From Diospyros lotus (taxonomy: Eukaryota > Streptophyta > Magnoliopsida > Ericales > Ebenaceae): DNA of 64,000 nucleotides. Shown one piece after another: positions 1 through 10,019 of the stretch (within the stretch, counting starts at the first letter, position 1; every line of letters begins with the position of its first letter). Location: positions 15,026,433 through 15,090,432 of the forward strand of contig NC_068347.1 of the NCBI RefSeq assembly GCF_014633365.1. The letters run 5' to 3'. The notes beneath the pieces are model-generated. The model had not been told where the DNA came from and ran no database searches. It saw only the letters and a list, made by a program, of their open reading frames with translations. The position numbers and the translations under genes are program-made.

Positions 1-2409
1 CCAGACTTGCGAGTGGAACGCTTAGTAGACCCGAACGACACAACAGTAATCTCAAGAGACACCGTGGGAAGTTCCCCTTCCTCAACTTCTACCGTATGAG
101 GGACATCTTCAACAGCTGCGCTAGGATCTTCTTTAGTGGCACTAGGGTCGATCGTCATGCCTTCTTCCCCACGATTGAAAGGAAACGGATTCCATGGGCC
201 CGTTAGATTTTCCAAATCATCCACCAAGTAAGAATCCAAGTAAGAATAAGGACTAATAGGCTTATTTGGCTCATACTGACGCCAGTCTACTTGATGAGAC
301 TCCTCAACATCGGGAGTAAGGAAAAGTTTAGGAAAAGTCTCTCCCGGACGCTGAGATTCCAGATGGGCGGGTGCCAGATAAAATCAATATTTCAGAAAAC
401 CTGAAGCATATTTCCCCTTCCTATCTTGGCAATCAGTTGAGAGATGATATTCCTTCACCACCTCAGCCTGAATAACACGGGTATCCTTGCGACTTATGTT
501 CAGTTCCGCCAAGCGTAGAGAGTGTTCTTGCAAAAGTGCTTCGTGCTTCGTCATCAATCCAACATTCTTGTGTTCTTCCTCTGTTAATTTAGAGCATAAG
601 TCTTGAATTTCCCCTTGAAGGCTCGAGGTACCAACAGCAACCTCGGACAGCCAATCATGCATACGCCCAATCTCTGCCTCTGTATTCTTCTTCCCGAGCT
701 CCGCCCAACGAGCATGACCCTTTAGCTCTTGACGCTCTTCATTCCAGGAAGATTGGCGTTTCCTCTAGTCGGAGATTTGGATTTCTACTTGCTCACGATA
801 TGCCCTGTCCTTGGCATTGGAGGCAACGATCCCTTGGATCCCTTGCACCAGGAGCCGCTTTGCTTCATCCCTGGTCTAGGCATGATTACCGCCGATAAAT
901 CGCCGTTCATCTCGAGGGAGAATGGTAGAATAGATGAGACGGGCGCCAATCCCGAGTTCGGTAATGGAGTCTGTCTCTAATACCCGAGGGGAAACTTCAA
1001 AATCCTGGCCACTAAGCTTCGTACCATCCTCGAGAATCATAATGTGTCTCATCTCAGCAAGAATGGGAAGTACAGGAGGTGGTCTCATGGATTTCTCGCC
1101 TTCGAGACGACGACGATCCTTCCTATTAGGAATTACAGGATTGCGACATTCTTCTTCCACCCGGGCCATGTCACCAGCAAATCGAGAAGATGAATTTTGC
1201 CTCGCTTGAGAATTGGGAGCAGAAGATGGAACGTCGATGGCCTTTTCATGAGAGAGAGGAATTGATGATGGGCTTTTCGTATGAGAAGGAACTTCAACAC
1301 TTGAATAGTCACTTCTTGGACGCCGCTGCCTTTCCACCCTAGTGGGAGAAACACTAACAGGCCTACGTGACCGAGGAGGGCGAGAGCTTGTAGATCCCTC
1401 GGCACCATGGGCAGAAGTCCCGGTCGTTGCCGCAACACGTGCCTCTTCTTCTTGGTGGCGTCTACGCAACTCCATCAACCTACCCAACCCATCCATTTCT
1501 ACAAAAATCAGTACAAAGCATTTAATGTGAAAAAATAATGTAATAATGGAAAAAGGAAGGCAATGACGAAAGATATTCTACCCCCAAGAGTGTTTTCCTC
1601 CAGAGGATTGAAAGGAGGATGGGAAGATGATTCAGGCATTTCCATCTCCTTCTCCCCTGACTCCTACCATTTCCTGATTGGATAGTGAAGAAGACTGGGG
1701 AGGAACAGTTGGCGTCATGACCCCCCCAACTCGCGATTCTGAAATTTTCCAAAGTTAAGAGGCTCATCAACTCAACAGGACCTGGCGCCGTTAACATTCC
1801 TACTAGACGATGATATACGCCCCGAACTTCCTTGCATGGAGGAAACCCTTGGCTGGCATCCTGATGGTTCCAGTATAGAGGAGCATCCCAGCCAGGCGGA
1901 GGTTCTATCACCACCCATCGCTCTTCAAACCGATTGATCTTGTTAGGAAGAGCACTGAATAGCTCCAAACCCGACACCTTCTGGAGTGTATAAAGGGCAC
2001 GATCTTTGCTAGCTCTTCGTAATCGGTAGAAGCAACTGAAAAGCATCAAGGAAGGGACTACATCCCTCTGATGGAAAAGCACGAAGAAACCGACCATCTG
2101 GGCCCAACCATTAGGGTGAAGTTGAGCAGGAACGATCTTGTATTGATGCAACCATGCCATGGCAAAGGGCGGACGAGGAAAATGGAGTCCCACCTCAAAT
2201 GAAGCAAAGTGAACGCCAATGGAGCCTTCATCTACCTGGGAAGGGTCTGGCTCTTCGAGACGAGGATACCTCACCATAAATCCAGAAGGGGTGGCATCAT
2301 AAACCTTCTCAAAAGCCCCGTACCGAAGCCGAGAGCTTGAAGTGGCAGAAATGTACGCGGGGCCGAGAGGTGATGCCGGTCTTCTCCTCGACATATTAAA
2401 AAGATTCAA
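1..2409 (-). pseudogene. Gag-like 'putative gypsy-type transposon' protein gene, broken and cut by the window edge
   Basis: Three minus-strand blocks read as one gene. Block one (2409-1522) begins MNLFNMSRRRPASPLG and has the features of the plant 'putative gypsy type transposon' domain (Transposase_28 type): an FEVGLHFPRPPFAMAWL stretch, then QLHPNGWAQMVGFFVLF. Block two (1496-876) is Arg/Ser/Pro-rich and low complexity. Block three (662-384, continuing to base 1) is a coiled coil (Leu/Glu/Lys-rich) followed by an acidic Pro/Ser-rich tail. After about residue 229 the first block leaves its sensible frame at a run of seven C on the plus strand near 1721-1728. The other frame continues as VMTPTVPPQSSS, so a homopolymer frameshift is likely. 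Proteins of this type are encoded by large LTR elements and act in packaging. No catalytic domain is expected or seen. The C-terminus lies off the window. An intron between blocks one and two is possible instead of plain decay. Confidence 0.6.
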
Positions 2410-2562
2410 AGCCGTTACCTTGTTACGTTAGGAAAAACGGAGGATCACAGCAAGCAAAATACCTACACGTAAAAGCAAAGAATATCAGTACAAGGCAAAG
2501 AAGGAGCAACAGAAGGGTGAGCCAAGTGATTGAGGGCATTTAAAGGCACCGGGAAGCCGAAA

Positions 2563-2653
2563 CCACTCGGTCATGACCGAGTGGGGGGTCACTCGGCCAT
2601 GACCGAGTGGTTCCCCAGTTGCATGTCAAGGCCACTCGGTCATGACCGAGTGG
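2563..2653. repeat. Three copies of a self-complementary CCACTCGG...CCGAGTGG unit
   Basis: Units lie at 2563-2584, 2589-2610 and 2632-2653. Each is 22 bases long. The first and third are perfect palindromes, the half-site being CCACTCGGTCA. The second differs at two positions in the left half. On either strand they would form strong GC-rich hairpins. Confidence 0.85.
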
Positions 2654-2780
2654 CCCAGTAAGCACCCGCCAAGTGATGAAAGTGAGACGTGGCCCGAAAA
2701 CGCACCGAGACCTAAGAGAATTTGAGTTTTGAAGACACCACGGCTGATCCTTATGAAAATTAAATGAAGACTATAAGCCC

Positions 2781-2789
2781 TATTTATAG
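2781..2789 (-). promoter_or_regulatory. TATA box on the minus strand upstream of the gag-like gene
   Basis: The minus strand reads CCTATAAATAGGG here, a textbook plant LTR TATA box, about 370 bases upstream of the first ATG (2409) of the gag-like gene on the same strand. This suggests that 2410-2790 is the transcribed leader of that gene. No matching 5' LTR border was found. Confidence 0.45.
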
Positions 2790-3048
2790 GGGCTCAAAAG
2801 GCAAAAAAGTCGAAGCTGTCGGACGAATGCAGAAAATGAAGGGAAAATACGTATAAATGATCTTCCGAAGACAAGAAAAATAAGGCAAAAATAGCACAAA
2901 AAATTTCCGGGATCTTATGCTTTTTTACCCGACCTCTCGGCTAAAAAAACAGGGAGCAATTGATGTACCGGGAAGGCAAAGCGGATATCTGATCAAGTGT
3001 GGGCCCCAATTTACTGGGATGAAGCGAAGCCGGGGGGTCGAGGAAGAC

Positions 3049-3310
3049 CCACTCGGCTATGCCGAGTAGGTGTCCACTCGGTTGGGCCGAGTGGACACCC
3101 CCACTTGGCATAACCGAGTGGGGTGCCACTTGGCTGCCCGAGTGGTCGAGCCCCTACTCAGTGCAACCGAGTGGGGGGCCACTCGGTTGTGCTGAGTGGC
3201 CCCTCATCCCTAGCTTGGCCTAGCCGAGTGGGGTCCACTCGGTTAGGCCGAGGGATCCCCCTCGGGGGAGCAACGGAGTGGGGGTCACTCGGTCATGCTG
3301 AGTGACCCTC
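3049..3310. repeat. Second cluster of CACTCGG-type hairpin units
   Basis: About eight imperfect inverted repeats follow each other: 3049-3070, 3071-3097, 3101-3122, 3126-3145, 3153-3176, 3179-3200, 3237-3256 and 3284-3305. The stems keep (C)CACTCGG/CCGAGTG(G), while the 3-6 base loops change (CTATG, TTGGG, CATAA, TCATG). The short open frames here are a by-product of the repeat. Confidence 0.75.
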
Positions 3311-3449
3311 CGGGGTTGCTAATTTTTGAGCAAATCGCCCAATCCAACCGAGTGGCCCCCTCTCTCGTCAGCTGAATGACCTCCGAAAATCTCAGAATGG
3401 GCCACAAAATCTCTGGAATGGGCCACGAGAGTCTCGCCGAAAATATCGC

Positions 3450-4014
3450 GAGGCCTCTCTCTCTCCTCCGGTATAATTATGAGACCCACCTTCATCACAA
3501 GGTACGTAATTTTGAGTAATTGAAGTACAATTTTCTCATTTTCTCTCGAGATCTAACTTAAGCATCAGAGGGTTTGTCCAGGGACCCTACTCATGTCCTA
3601 ACGGTGCTCTCATTTGTAGGCCACTCGTCACCCTCAGGCCACTCGTCACTCTCAGGTCACTCGGTCACCTTGGCCACTCGTCATCCTCAGGTCACTTGGT
3701 CACCTTGGTCACTCGTCACTTTTAGGCCACTCGGTCAGCAAGGTCACCCAGTCACCTTGGTCACTCGTCACCTTCAGGTCACTCGGTCACCTTAGCCACT
3801 TGTCACCCTTAGGCCACCAGATCATTTTGGGCCACCAGATCATCAGCCCACCAGATCATCAGCTTTATCAGACCATCAGCTCTATCGGATTACCAGATCT
3901 GGACCTCTACCAGATCCAGTTGCCTGTTAAGATTCTCATCAGTGAAGACACGACTCCCAAGACTCTTGCATCTGTCCGTAATTAAAAATAGATTGTTGTA
4001 TTTTGGTAACAACA
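3450..4014 (+). mobile_element. LTR-like fragment (+), member of the ACTCGG LTR family
   Basis: A TATA-like GGTATAATTATGAGACCC near 3470 is followed by a leader and AACTTAAGCATCAGAGGGT, matching in order the promoter and leader of the better-kept copy at 14290-15237 (TATAAATAGG, then GATTTAAACATCAGAGGGT). The fragment ends in GGTAACAACA; the other copy ends GCAACAACA. The 5' limit is unclear. The hairpin-rich DNA at 2530-3400 may be the upstream part of the same LTR. Confidence 0.45.
3619..3830 (+). repeat. Minisatellite, unit about 17 bases (GGTCACTCGGTCACCTT)
   Basis: About twelve degenerate units in a row, alternating between CACTCGTCACCCTCAGG and CACTCGGTCACCTTGG forms, then passing into a CCACCAGATCAT motif repeated three times. 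It lies in the post-leader part of the LTR fragment. Confidence 0.75.
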
Positions 4015-4916
4015 TTTATTATTATTAAAATAAATTACACTTATATAACCATTTGAAATATTGATATAAAGTATATCTTATCATCATACATTTAATTGTC
4101 TATTAGTCTAATGCAATGAGCCTAACAACAAAATATGAATGATGTACCTTGAGACACATTAAAGTAGCACTTCATATTCATATATATATATATATTAAGA
4201 TTAGTTGGGTGTTGCCAATCATTTGAAAGACTGAAACAAGTAAGCGTTCTAAAATTCTCTTATTTTTTCTTTTTGAATTTCATTTAACTTTCATTAAGCA
4301 TATGTGCTGCGTAATTTTTGTCCAACACAACAAACTTTATGCTAATGTTTATTCTATCATTTGCAGTGGTGCAAAGAAACTTTAACAATAAAGCATAAGT
4401 TGCTTTAAGACACACACCTCATCATTTAATAATTTTTCATTTCATTCTTTATTCAAATGCTCATATGCCAAACATAATTAACTAAATCTATGCTTATTTA
4501 TTATTGAACAAAAATTGGATAAATGACTTCATTCCAAATTTTATCTTTATAAATTTTAACTCTCAATTTTATATATCCATCAAACGCACCTTTACATGAC
4601 TAATATACATGCTCATCTATATAAAGCAATTACCATCTTCATGATTATACATTATCAACTGTACTAACCTACATTTCGTACAGGTGAACATATCACATAC
4701 ACTACTTCAAGATCTGAAGCCAATAAGAGATCATTGGATAATAAGGATTAGAATATCAAGAATGTGGGAATCAATCAATCTAAAAAATAACGATGAGTTA
4801 CTTAGATTGGACATGATTTTCATCGATGAAAAGGTAAGTTAGCAATTATCAATCATATAATTTTGGGTTTGTTGTAAGAATTGTAAAATGTTTACAAACA
4901 AAAACTATTTTTTTTT
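4015..4916. other. AT-rich intergenic DNA, nothing recognised
   Basis: About 900 bases of AT-rich sequence with a short (TA)n run near 4181. No coding potential, element termini or RNA gene were seen. Confidence 0.5.
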
Positions 4917-5480
4917 TGTTGGAATTGCAGGAGAATAAACCACCGATGGATGGCTCACGTGTGACTTGTTCGAGCGATAGGTGACTCACTCGGGGGATGG
5001 ATGACTCCCTTGGGGCATGGATGACTCCTTCCAACGATGGGTGACTAGCTTGGAAAGAAAATTGGTTAGGGACGCAGGTGAGGATCCTCGCGCAGACCCT
5101 CCAATGCTTAAATCAAACTCTCATAGAGGTGAAATACTGAAGGCAAAAGGTAAGTACAAGTGTGAGAGATTGCGTACCGTATAAGGGAAGAAACCCCTTA
5201 TTTATAATGATAGGAGAGGCTACCAAGTGTCAAGTGGCACAATCTCCTCGGCAAGAATCTCGGATGGGGCTTTAACCGGGTCTCACAGGGGTAGTTTTGA
5301 TCGATTCTCTTGGAAGTGTTGACGCGGGAATGCGGACATGTGGGCACACTAGCACGATCGTGGTACCTCGGGTGACCTTTACTCAGGGGCATGCGCGAGC
5401 GCAAGCAATGACATAAGCACAAGAGTACGACTGTTCTGGGGGATGTGTGGGCATGCTTGCGTGGTCGAGTGCACTAAGGC
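4917..5480 (-). mobile_element. LTR fragment (-) of the ACTCGG family
   Basis: Read on the minus strand it matches the plus-strand copy at 14850-15237 block by block: CGACACTTGGTAGCCTCTCC-like text (here CTTGACACTTGG...), TATAAATAAGGGG (plus coordinates 5199-5206), a leader with CTTACCTTTTGCCTTCA, GATTTAAGCATTGGAGGGT, CCCTAACC, then repeated GAGTCATCCAT-type units. It ends near 4917 in CAATTCCAACA. Upstream of the TATA it carries about 90 bases absent from the 14.8-kb copy. Its 5' limit is unclear because a plus-oriented piece of the same family abuts it. Confidence 0.65.
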
Positions 5481-5489
5481 ATGGCACCA

Positions 5490-7250
5490 CTAAGTGGCAC
5501 TCACTCAGGGGTGCCTAACCCTCGAATGACCCCCACTAGGGGGTGCAACCGATAAGAGGGCTGGCCCCCTTCCATAGCGCTGCGTGGCGTTGATAGGGCG
5601 CATATTTTCATATTATTTAGCCCTCATATTTAGTCTTTTTGCACGTTAGTTGTGTCATTTTATTCATCTTGATTTTGTTTTATTTTATTTTATAGGAATT
5701 GGGCTTCACACTATTTTATTTTATTTTGGATAGATTAGGGCTTCCTGGGTCATAAGGAATTTTGATGGCAAGAAGGGAAACAAGGAGATTGGAGACAAAG
5801 AAGCAAAAGTGTGCTGACAGATTTGACCTTTTGTGCTTCTTTCAAATTTTTGGCCAAGTTATAATCCCATAACGTGAATGATGTCTTCATAGATATTGTA
5901 GATGACTTCTTATGCTTTCTGTAATGGTATGGTTTGTCCAAATCTGAGTTCGTTTGGGCCTCCAAACATCGCTTCAAAGTCGGGACCAGATAGCTGGGTT
6001 AAATTAGGAAAGCTACACTGAACACTAATTCTTTAAAAGGCCATAACTTGGGCGTCAGATATCCAAATCAAGCGATTAAAAATCCCAAATTCATCTACTC
6101 TTCATGATCTACAATTTTTATGAAGGGGCTGAAGCCCAAAACGCACGTTATCCTATTCGAAATCGGCTATGAAGTTGTGGTAACCTAGGGTTTCCTCCTT
6201 AAACTCTATTTAAGCACCTTAGGAGGCCATTAGGTGGAGAGATATATATTTTTTTGTCTCATGAACAGTAGCTATTTTTCTCTGTTTTTGTTTTCTTCTC
6301 CATGGAGGGCTAAACACTTGTAATCAGTTGCAAATCCGAACTTATTCCATGGTTTGAATCCCGAAAGCTTCAACGAAATCTGGTTTGAATTTCAATTTTA
6401 TTTGTTTTAAGTTTTCTCTACTTCTTTTCTGCTTATTCCAGTGTATGTTCAAGATGGTTGTATGAACATATACGAGGTGGATTTCTCTTTTCTATATTAC
6501 AGTTTTAATGTTATAGTCGGTTGATACAACACACGAAGGAAAGAAGCAGAAACAAATAACTTGGTATGGATGGTTATGGATACTAGGTTCTGGAATCTGT
6601 GTGAATGAAGATTAAAATTGGTAGACTGATTGAAGGAGGTTTTCTTTGATTTTTATATCAGCTTTGATTTGATCTCTACATGGTTGTTGGAGATTTATTT
6701 ATGCAGATTTTGGGTGTTGAAACTTGGCTAGATCTAATCTATAAGAAGGGATGATGAAAACCTGGTTTAAGGGAAAGATTTGTAACTGGTTGCGTTTGGA
6801 TCCATAGACAGTTTCGTTTTTATATTTTTACTCAATCTTCATACTTTCTTTTCATCAAAAAACCCCCCCTCGTTCAGTTCTTGTCACGACAGATTTGTAT
6901 TGAGGTTCCTTTGAGAGATGACTTTGGGGTCGCACCCTTGCTGCAGATCCGAAATATATTTTTACAATCATCGAGGTTCGACAGTCTCGATCAGGCGTAG
7001 CCTAAAAAGGGGTCGCGCTCACAGCCTGATCCTCTAGTGCGGGTCACTCGCGGGTACGGCTTTTGCCACCCACGAGTGACCCCTACTTAGGGGTGGTCGC
7101 CATCCTGGGTGCCCCCCATCTGGGGCACCTGTGGCTATTGTGCCGCCACATGGTGCTTCCTCTTGTTGTCCATGTCAATTGCTCCATACTCTTTTTGTCT
7201 GGTATGCCGGGAGGAAGAGTATTTAGCTTACACTGCCACTCTATTTTCAA
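5490..7250 (+). mobile_element. Upstream LTR part (+) of the ACTCGG family, split by a solo LTR
   Basis: 5500-5590 together with 6994-7080 match 14640-14850 in the same orientation (GGGGTGCCT..., CGATAA, GGCCCCCTTC, GCGTGGCG, then AGGGGTCGC.., GTGGGTCACTCG). The match is contiguous once 5591-6993 and one copy of GGCGT are removed. This plus-oriented piece lies head to head with the minus-oriented copy at 4917-5480. Confidence 0.55.
5591..6993 (+). mobile_element. Solo LTR, 1403 bases, with 5-base target duplication GGCGT
   Basis: It starts TGATAGGGCGCATATTTTCA and ends CAGTCTCGATCA (TG...CA). GGCGT is present on both sides, at 5586-5590 and 6994-6998. A TATA-like CTATTTAAGCACC at about 6206 sets the plus orientation. 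There are no internal genes or second LTR, so it is a solo LTR from recombination between two LTRs. The family was not identified. The host sequence is an older LTR. Confidence 0.85.
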
Positions 7251-7374
7251 GATACCATTTTTTCATTTAATACAAATTTTGTCGGTATCCATTTCCTCTG
7301 TTTTCACGTCTTTCATAGTTATCTTTTACACGTTGTCTCTCAGGGCTACTATAAAAGAAAGCCTTGGCCCTCAG

Positions 7375-8458
7375 TGTAATGACCCGTTTATTTATGAATT
7401 AATTAATGTAAATTTGTGTATAAGGAATTAAAGGGAAAATAGTTAAAATTAAAGTACTTTTGGTTGAGTGTGTTTTAGCAAATTTTCAAAAATATTGGGG
7501 TCTAAGTGTAATTTTAGAAACTAGTGACTGAATCATGTTAAATATAAGTTGCGCACCATAGTAATTAAGGGAGCATGTAAACAAGATGGTCGCGCGCTTG
7601 AAGGGGTTGGGGGAGGTCTCGAGATCAAACCCGCAGCCAAGCATGGCAAAATACTAGGTTTTTTTAAACCTAGCCAGGCGCCAAAATGAAGTTGTTTCAA
7701 GGTGCCATCTGACGCCCATGCACAGCCATATCGCGCCATGTAGGGCCCTACGTGTCCCTACCGCGCGCCACGCGACTTCCTACCTGCTACCACCTGTTGC
7801 TTTTGCTACTGCTACCTGGCCAAAATGCCACCCAATCCTCTTTTCTCCCCTATATAAACCCCCTAAGGTCTAAGTGAGTCCAAGGAATGCTACAAAAAAT
7901 TAGGGAAGGCTAGAATAAATAATAGGAAGCTTTAAACACATTGTGTAAGGTAAGTTCATGTTTCTTAACCTTCTATTTTGCAGGTTCAGTTCCTCTCTTT
8001 GCAGGTTTATGTTTCTTAATTTTCTAAATAGCAAGTTCTCTTTCTATTTTTACATGTTCATGCTTCTATTTTAGCAAGTCCTTCTTCATTTTGTGAGATA
8101 TTTCCATTTTTTTTAGTAAATTATTCCACGGTTCTCATTTATACGTGAGTCTGAAATAATGCTTTGTATAACCCTATCTTCCTTTGGGAATGATGCTTTA
8201 TTGAGGACATGCAAGGATTTGATGTTGTCTTGCATGAGTGCTACCCTCTTGTGCATGTTGTTTCGATAATCGTGTGCCAGTTATGTATAAGAAGTTATTA
8301 TAAATGTGCATGGTTGTGATAATGCATAGAGCATATTCACGAAAATGGTTTTAAAATATGTAAAGGCTTCATGATACGCGTAGCAGACAAGTCCGCAGGA
8401 TATATCTGCAAAGAAAGCTTCCGCTCAGAGAAGGACTTCGGTCCCATATGTATAATAT
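7375..8458 (+). mobile_element. LTR (+), left part, starting TGTAATGACCCG
   Basis: Starts with the TGTAAYRWCCC type of terminus common in plant gypsy LTRs. A promoter-like TATATAAACC lies at 7851-7860, followed by a leader. The sequence is interrupted at 8458 and resumes at 13236: both sides carry the GGACTTCGGTCCCA motif and ATGGTTTTAAAA. The 3' border after the interruption was not found. Confidence 0.55.
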
Positions 8459-9194
8459 TGTAATGGCTCGCCTCTCGAAGCCCCTACTGACGTAGAGGAT
8501 CTATGAGAGGGTCATTATTTGGATGATACCGAACAATAACACAAGCTAAAACTCACACGTAATCCTTATTTAAACCATAATCTTTTATCACACAACATTT
8601 AATAACCATCCTTACATAACCGTTCACAACATGAGCCCACTTGGGCTTACATAACATACACATATCTCAAAAACATAAAAGCCTTACCCTGACCAAACAC
8701 AAACGACACCCATGACCTATTTTCAGGAGAACTCTACACATGCTACCATGGATCGACGATCTGGATGCCACCCCACTAGACGTACCCGTCACTCAAGCGA
8801 TTCTTTTACCTAGAATGATGGAAAGCAAAGGGTGAGTCACAAGATTCAGCTAGTGAATACAAGAAACAAAGGCTAGGGTTTCAAGAGAATAACCCCATAC
8901 AACCCGCACATCCCGTGCCCAAGATGTACACATTCACATCATGAGACACCAGACAAAGATTAATCACATAAGTAAACATGCACATAATGGTCCTTGGGGC
9001 CCACATAGAAGACATTGACACCCAAGTCCCTAACAAACCTATCGTTGCCATGAACTAGCAAGCGATAAATATTCTGAGCTCCCACAGTAAATTCCAGGCT
9101 TCCGATACTCTGTGCTCCAGCACAAGATCCTAAGCCTTCCCGGGACAGTCCCTCAGCCCATAAATCACACACACAGATCTCCATATCCAATAGG

Positions 9195-9334
9195 TCTTCC
9201 CTCGGGACCTTCCTGAGCTAATTTAAAAATCTTTCCTCGTGCTTCCCCCGAGCTAATCTAAAAGTCTTCCCTCGGGTTTTCCTCAACCTAATCTAAAAGT
9301 CTTCTCTTGGGCTTCCCTCGAGCTAGTCTAAAAG
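9195..9334. repeat. Minisatellite, 35-base unit x 4
   Basis: Units start at 9195, 9230, 9265 and 9300. Each begins TCTTCCCTCGGG or a close variant and ends in CTAATCTAAAAG. It lies inside the minus-strand LTR. Confidence 0.8.
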
Positions 9335-10019
9335 CTGAGTCGAAACTCTCCCAGGTCGGTACTCCCGCCACCTGGCCTAAGCCAAAGCTCCCCCGGGCTG
9401 GTACTCTTGACACCCGGACCGGCACAATACTCCTACTCGAAATAATATCGATAATAGTATTAATAATAACCGGGCGCAATGGAACCATGCAATACAACAC
9501 ATAGAAATGCAATGGCATAGTAAGCATAAACGTGATACAGGGTCCCCAAATAATCAGGCATCAGGCCATGCTTCGCCTACATAGTAACACACATTTAATG
9601 CAATGTTCGTGCAAGACATACCCTAGACACCCTAAGATGCCCATGCTCACGCATTCACAAGATATGACCCCCTCATTAATGCAGTTCCCAACCCCAACAC
9701 ATACTGTCAACATCAACTATAATTAAATAAACAATAATTTCACACACAAAGACCCAAGACCCACAATCGGCACACACACACACACACCCATCTGGAACCT
9801 AACCTAACCAGGTGCAACATCATTCCTAAGGATATGGGGCGATACAAAGCCCCGTGTCGGTTAGCAAGAAATATTGCACCAATAATAAAAATGGTTGCCA
9901 CACATAGTTACACAATTAATAAGTGGAATCGAATAGCAGCAATGGAGAGAATAAAATATGAATAACAATAAAGACTTGTAGAGGAATTAAAGCTCACGAA
10001 GAGATGGTTAAGAACTGGC

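Noticed and set aside
3049..3310. CRISPR-like array
   Set aside because: Repeats are palindromes with irregular spacing and no unique spacers, in plant LTR DNA; no cas gene is present.
7063..7431. 122-codon plus frame
   Set aside because: It crosses the edge between two LTRs (start at 7375); it has no homology and no conserved pattern.
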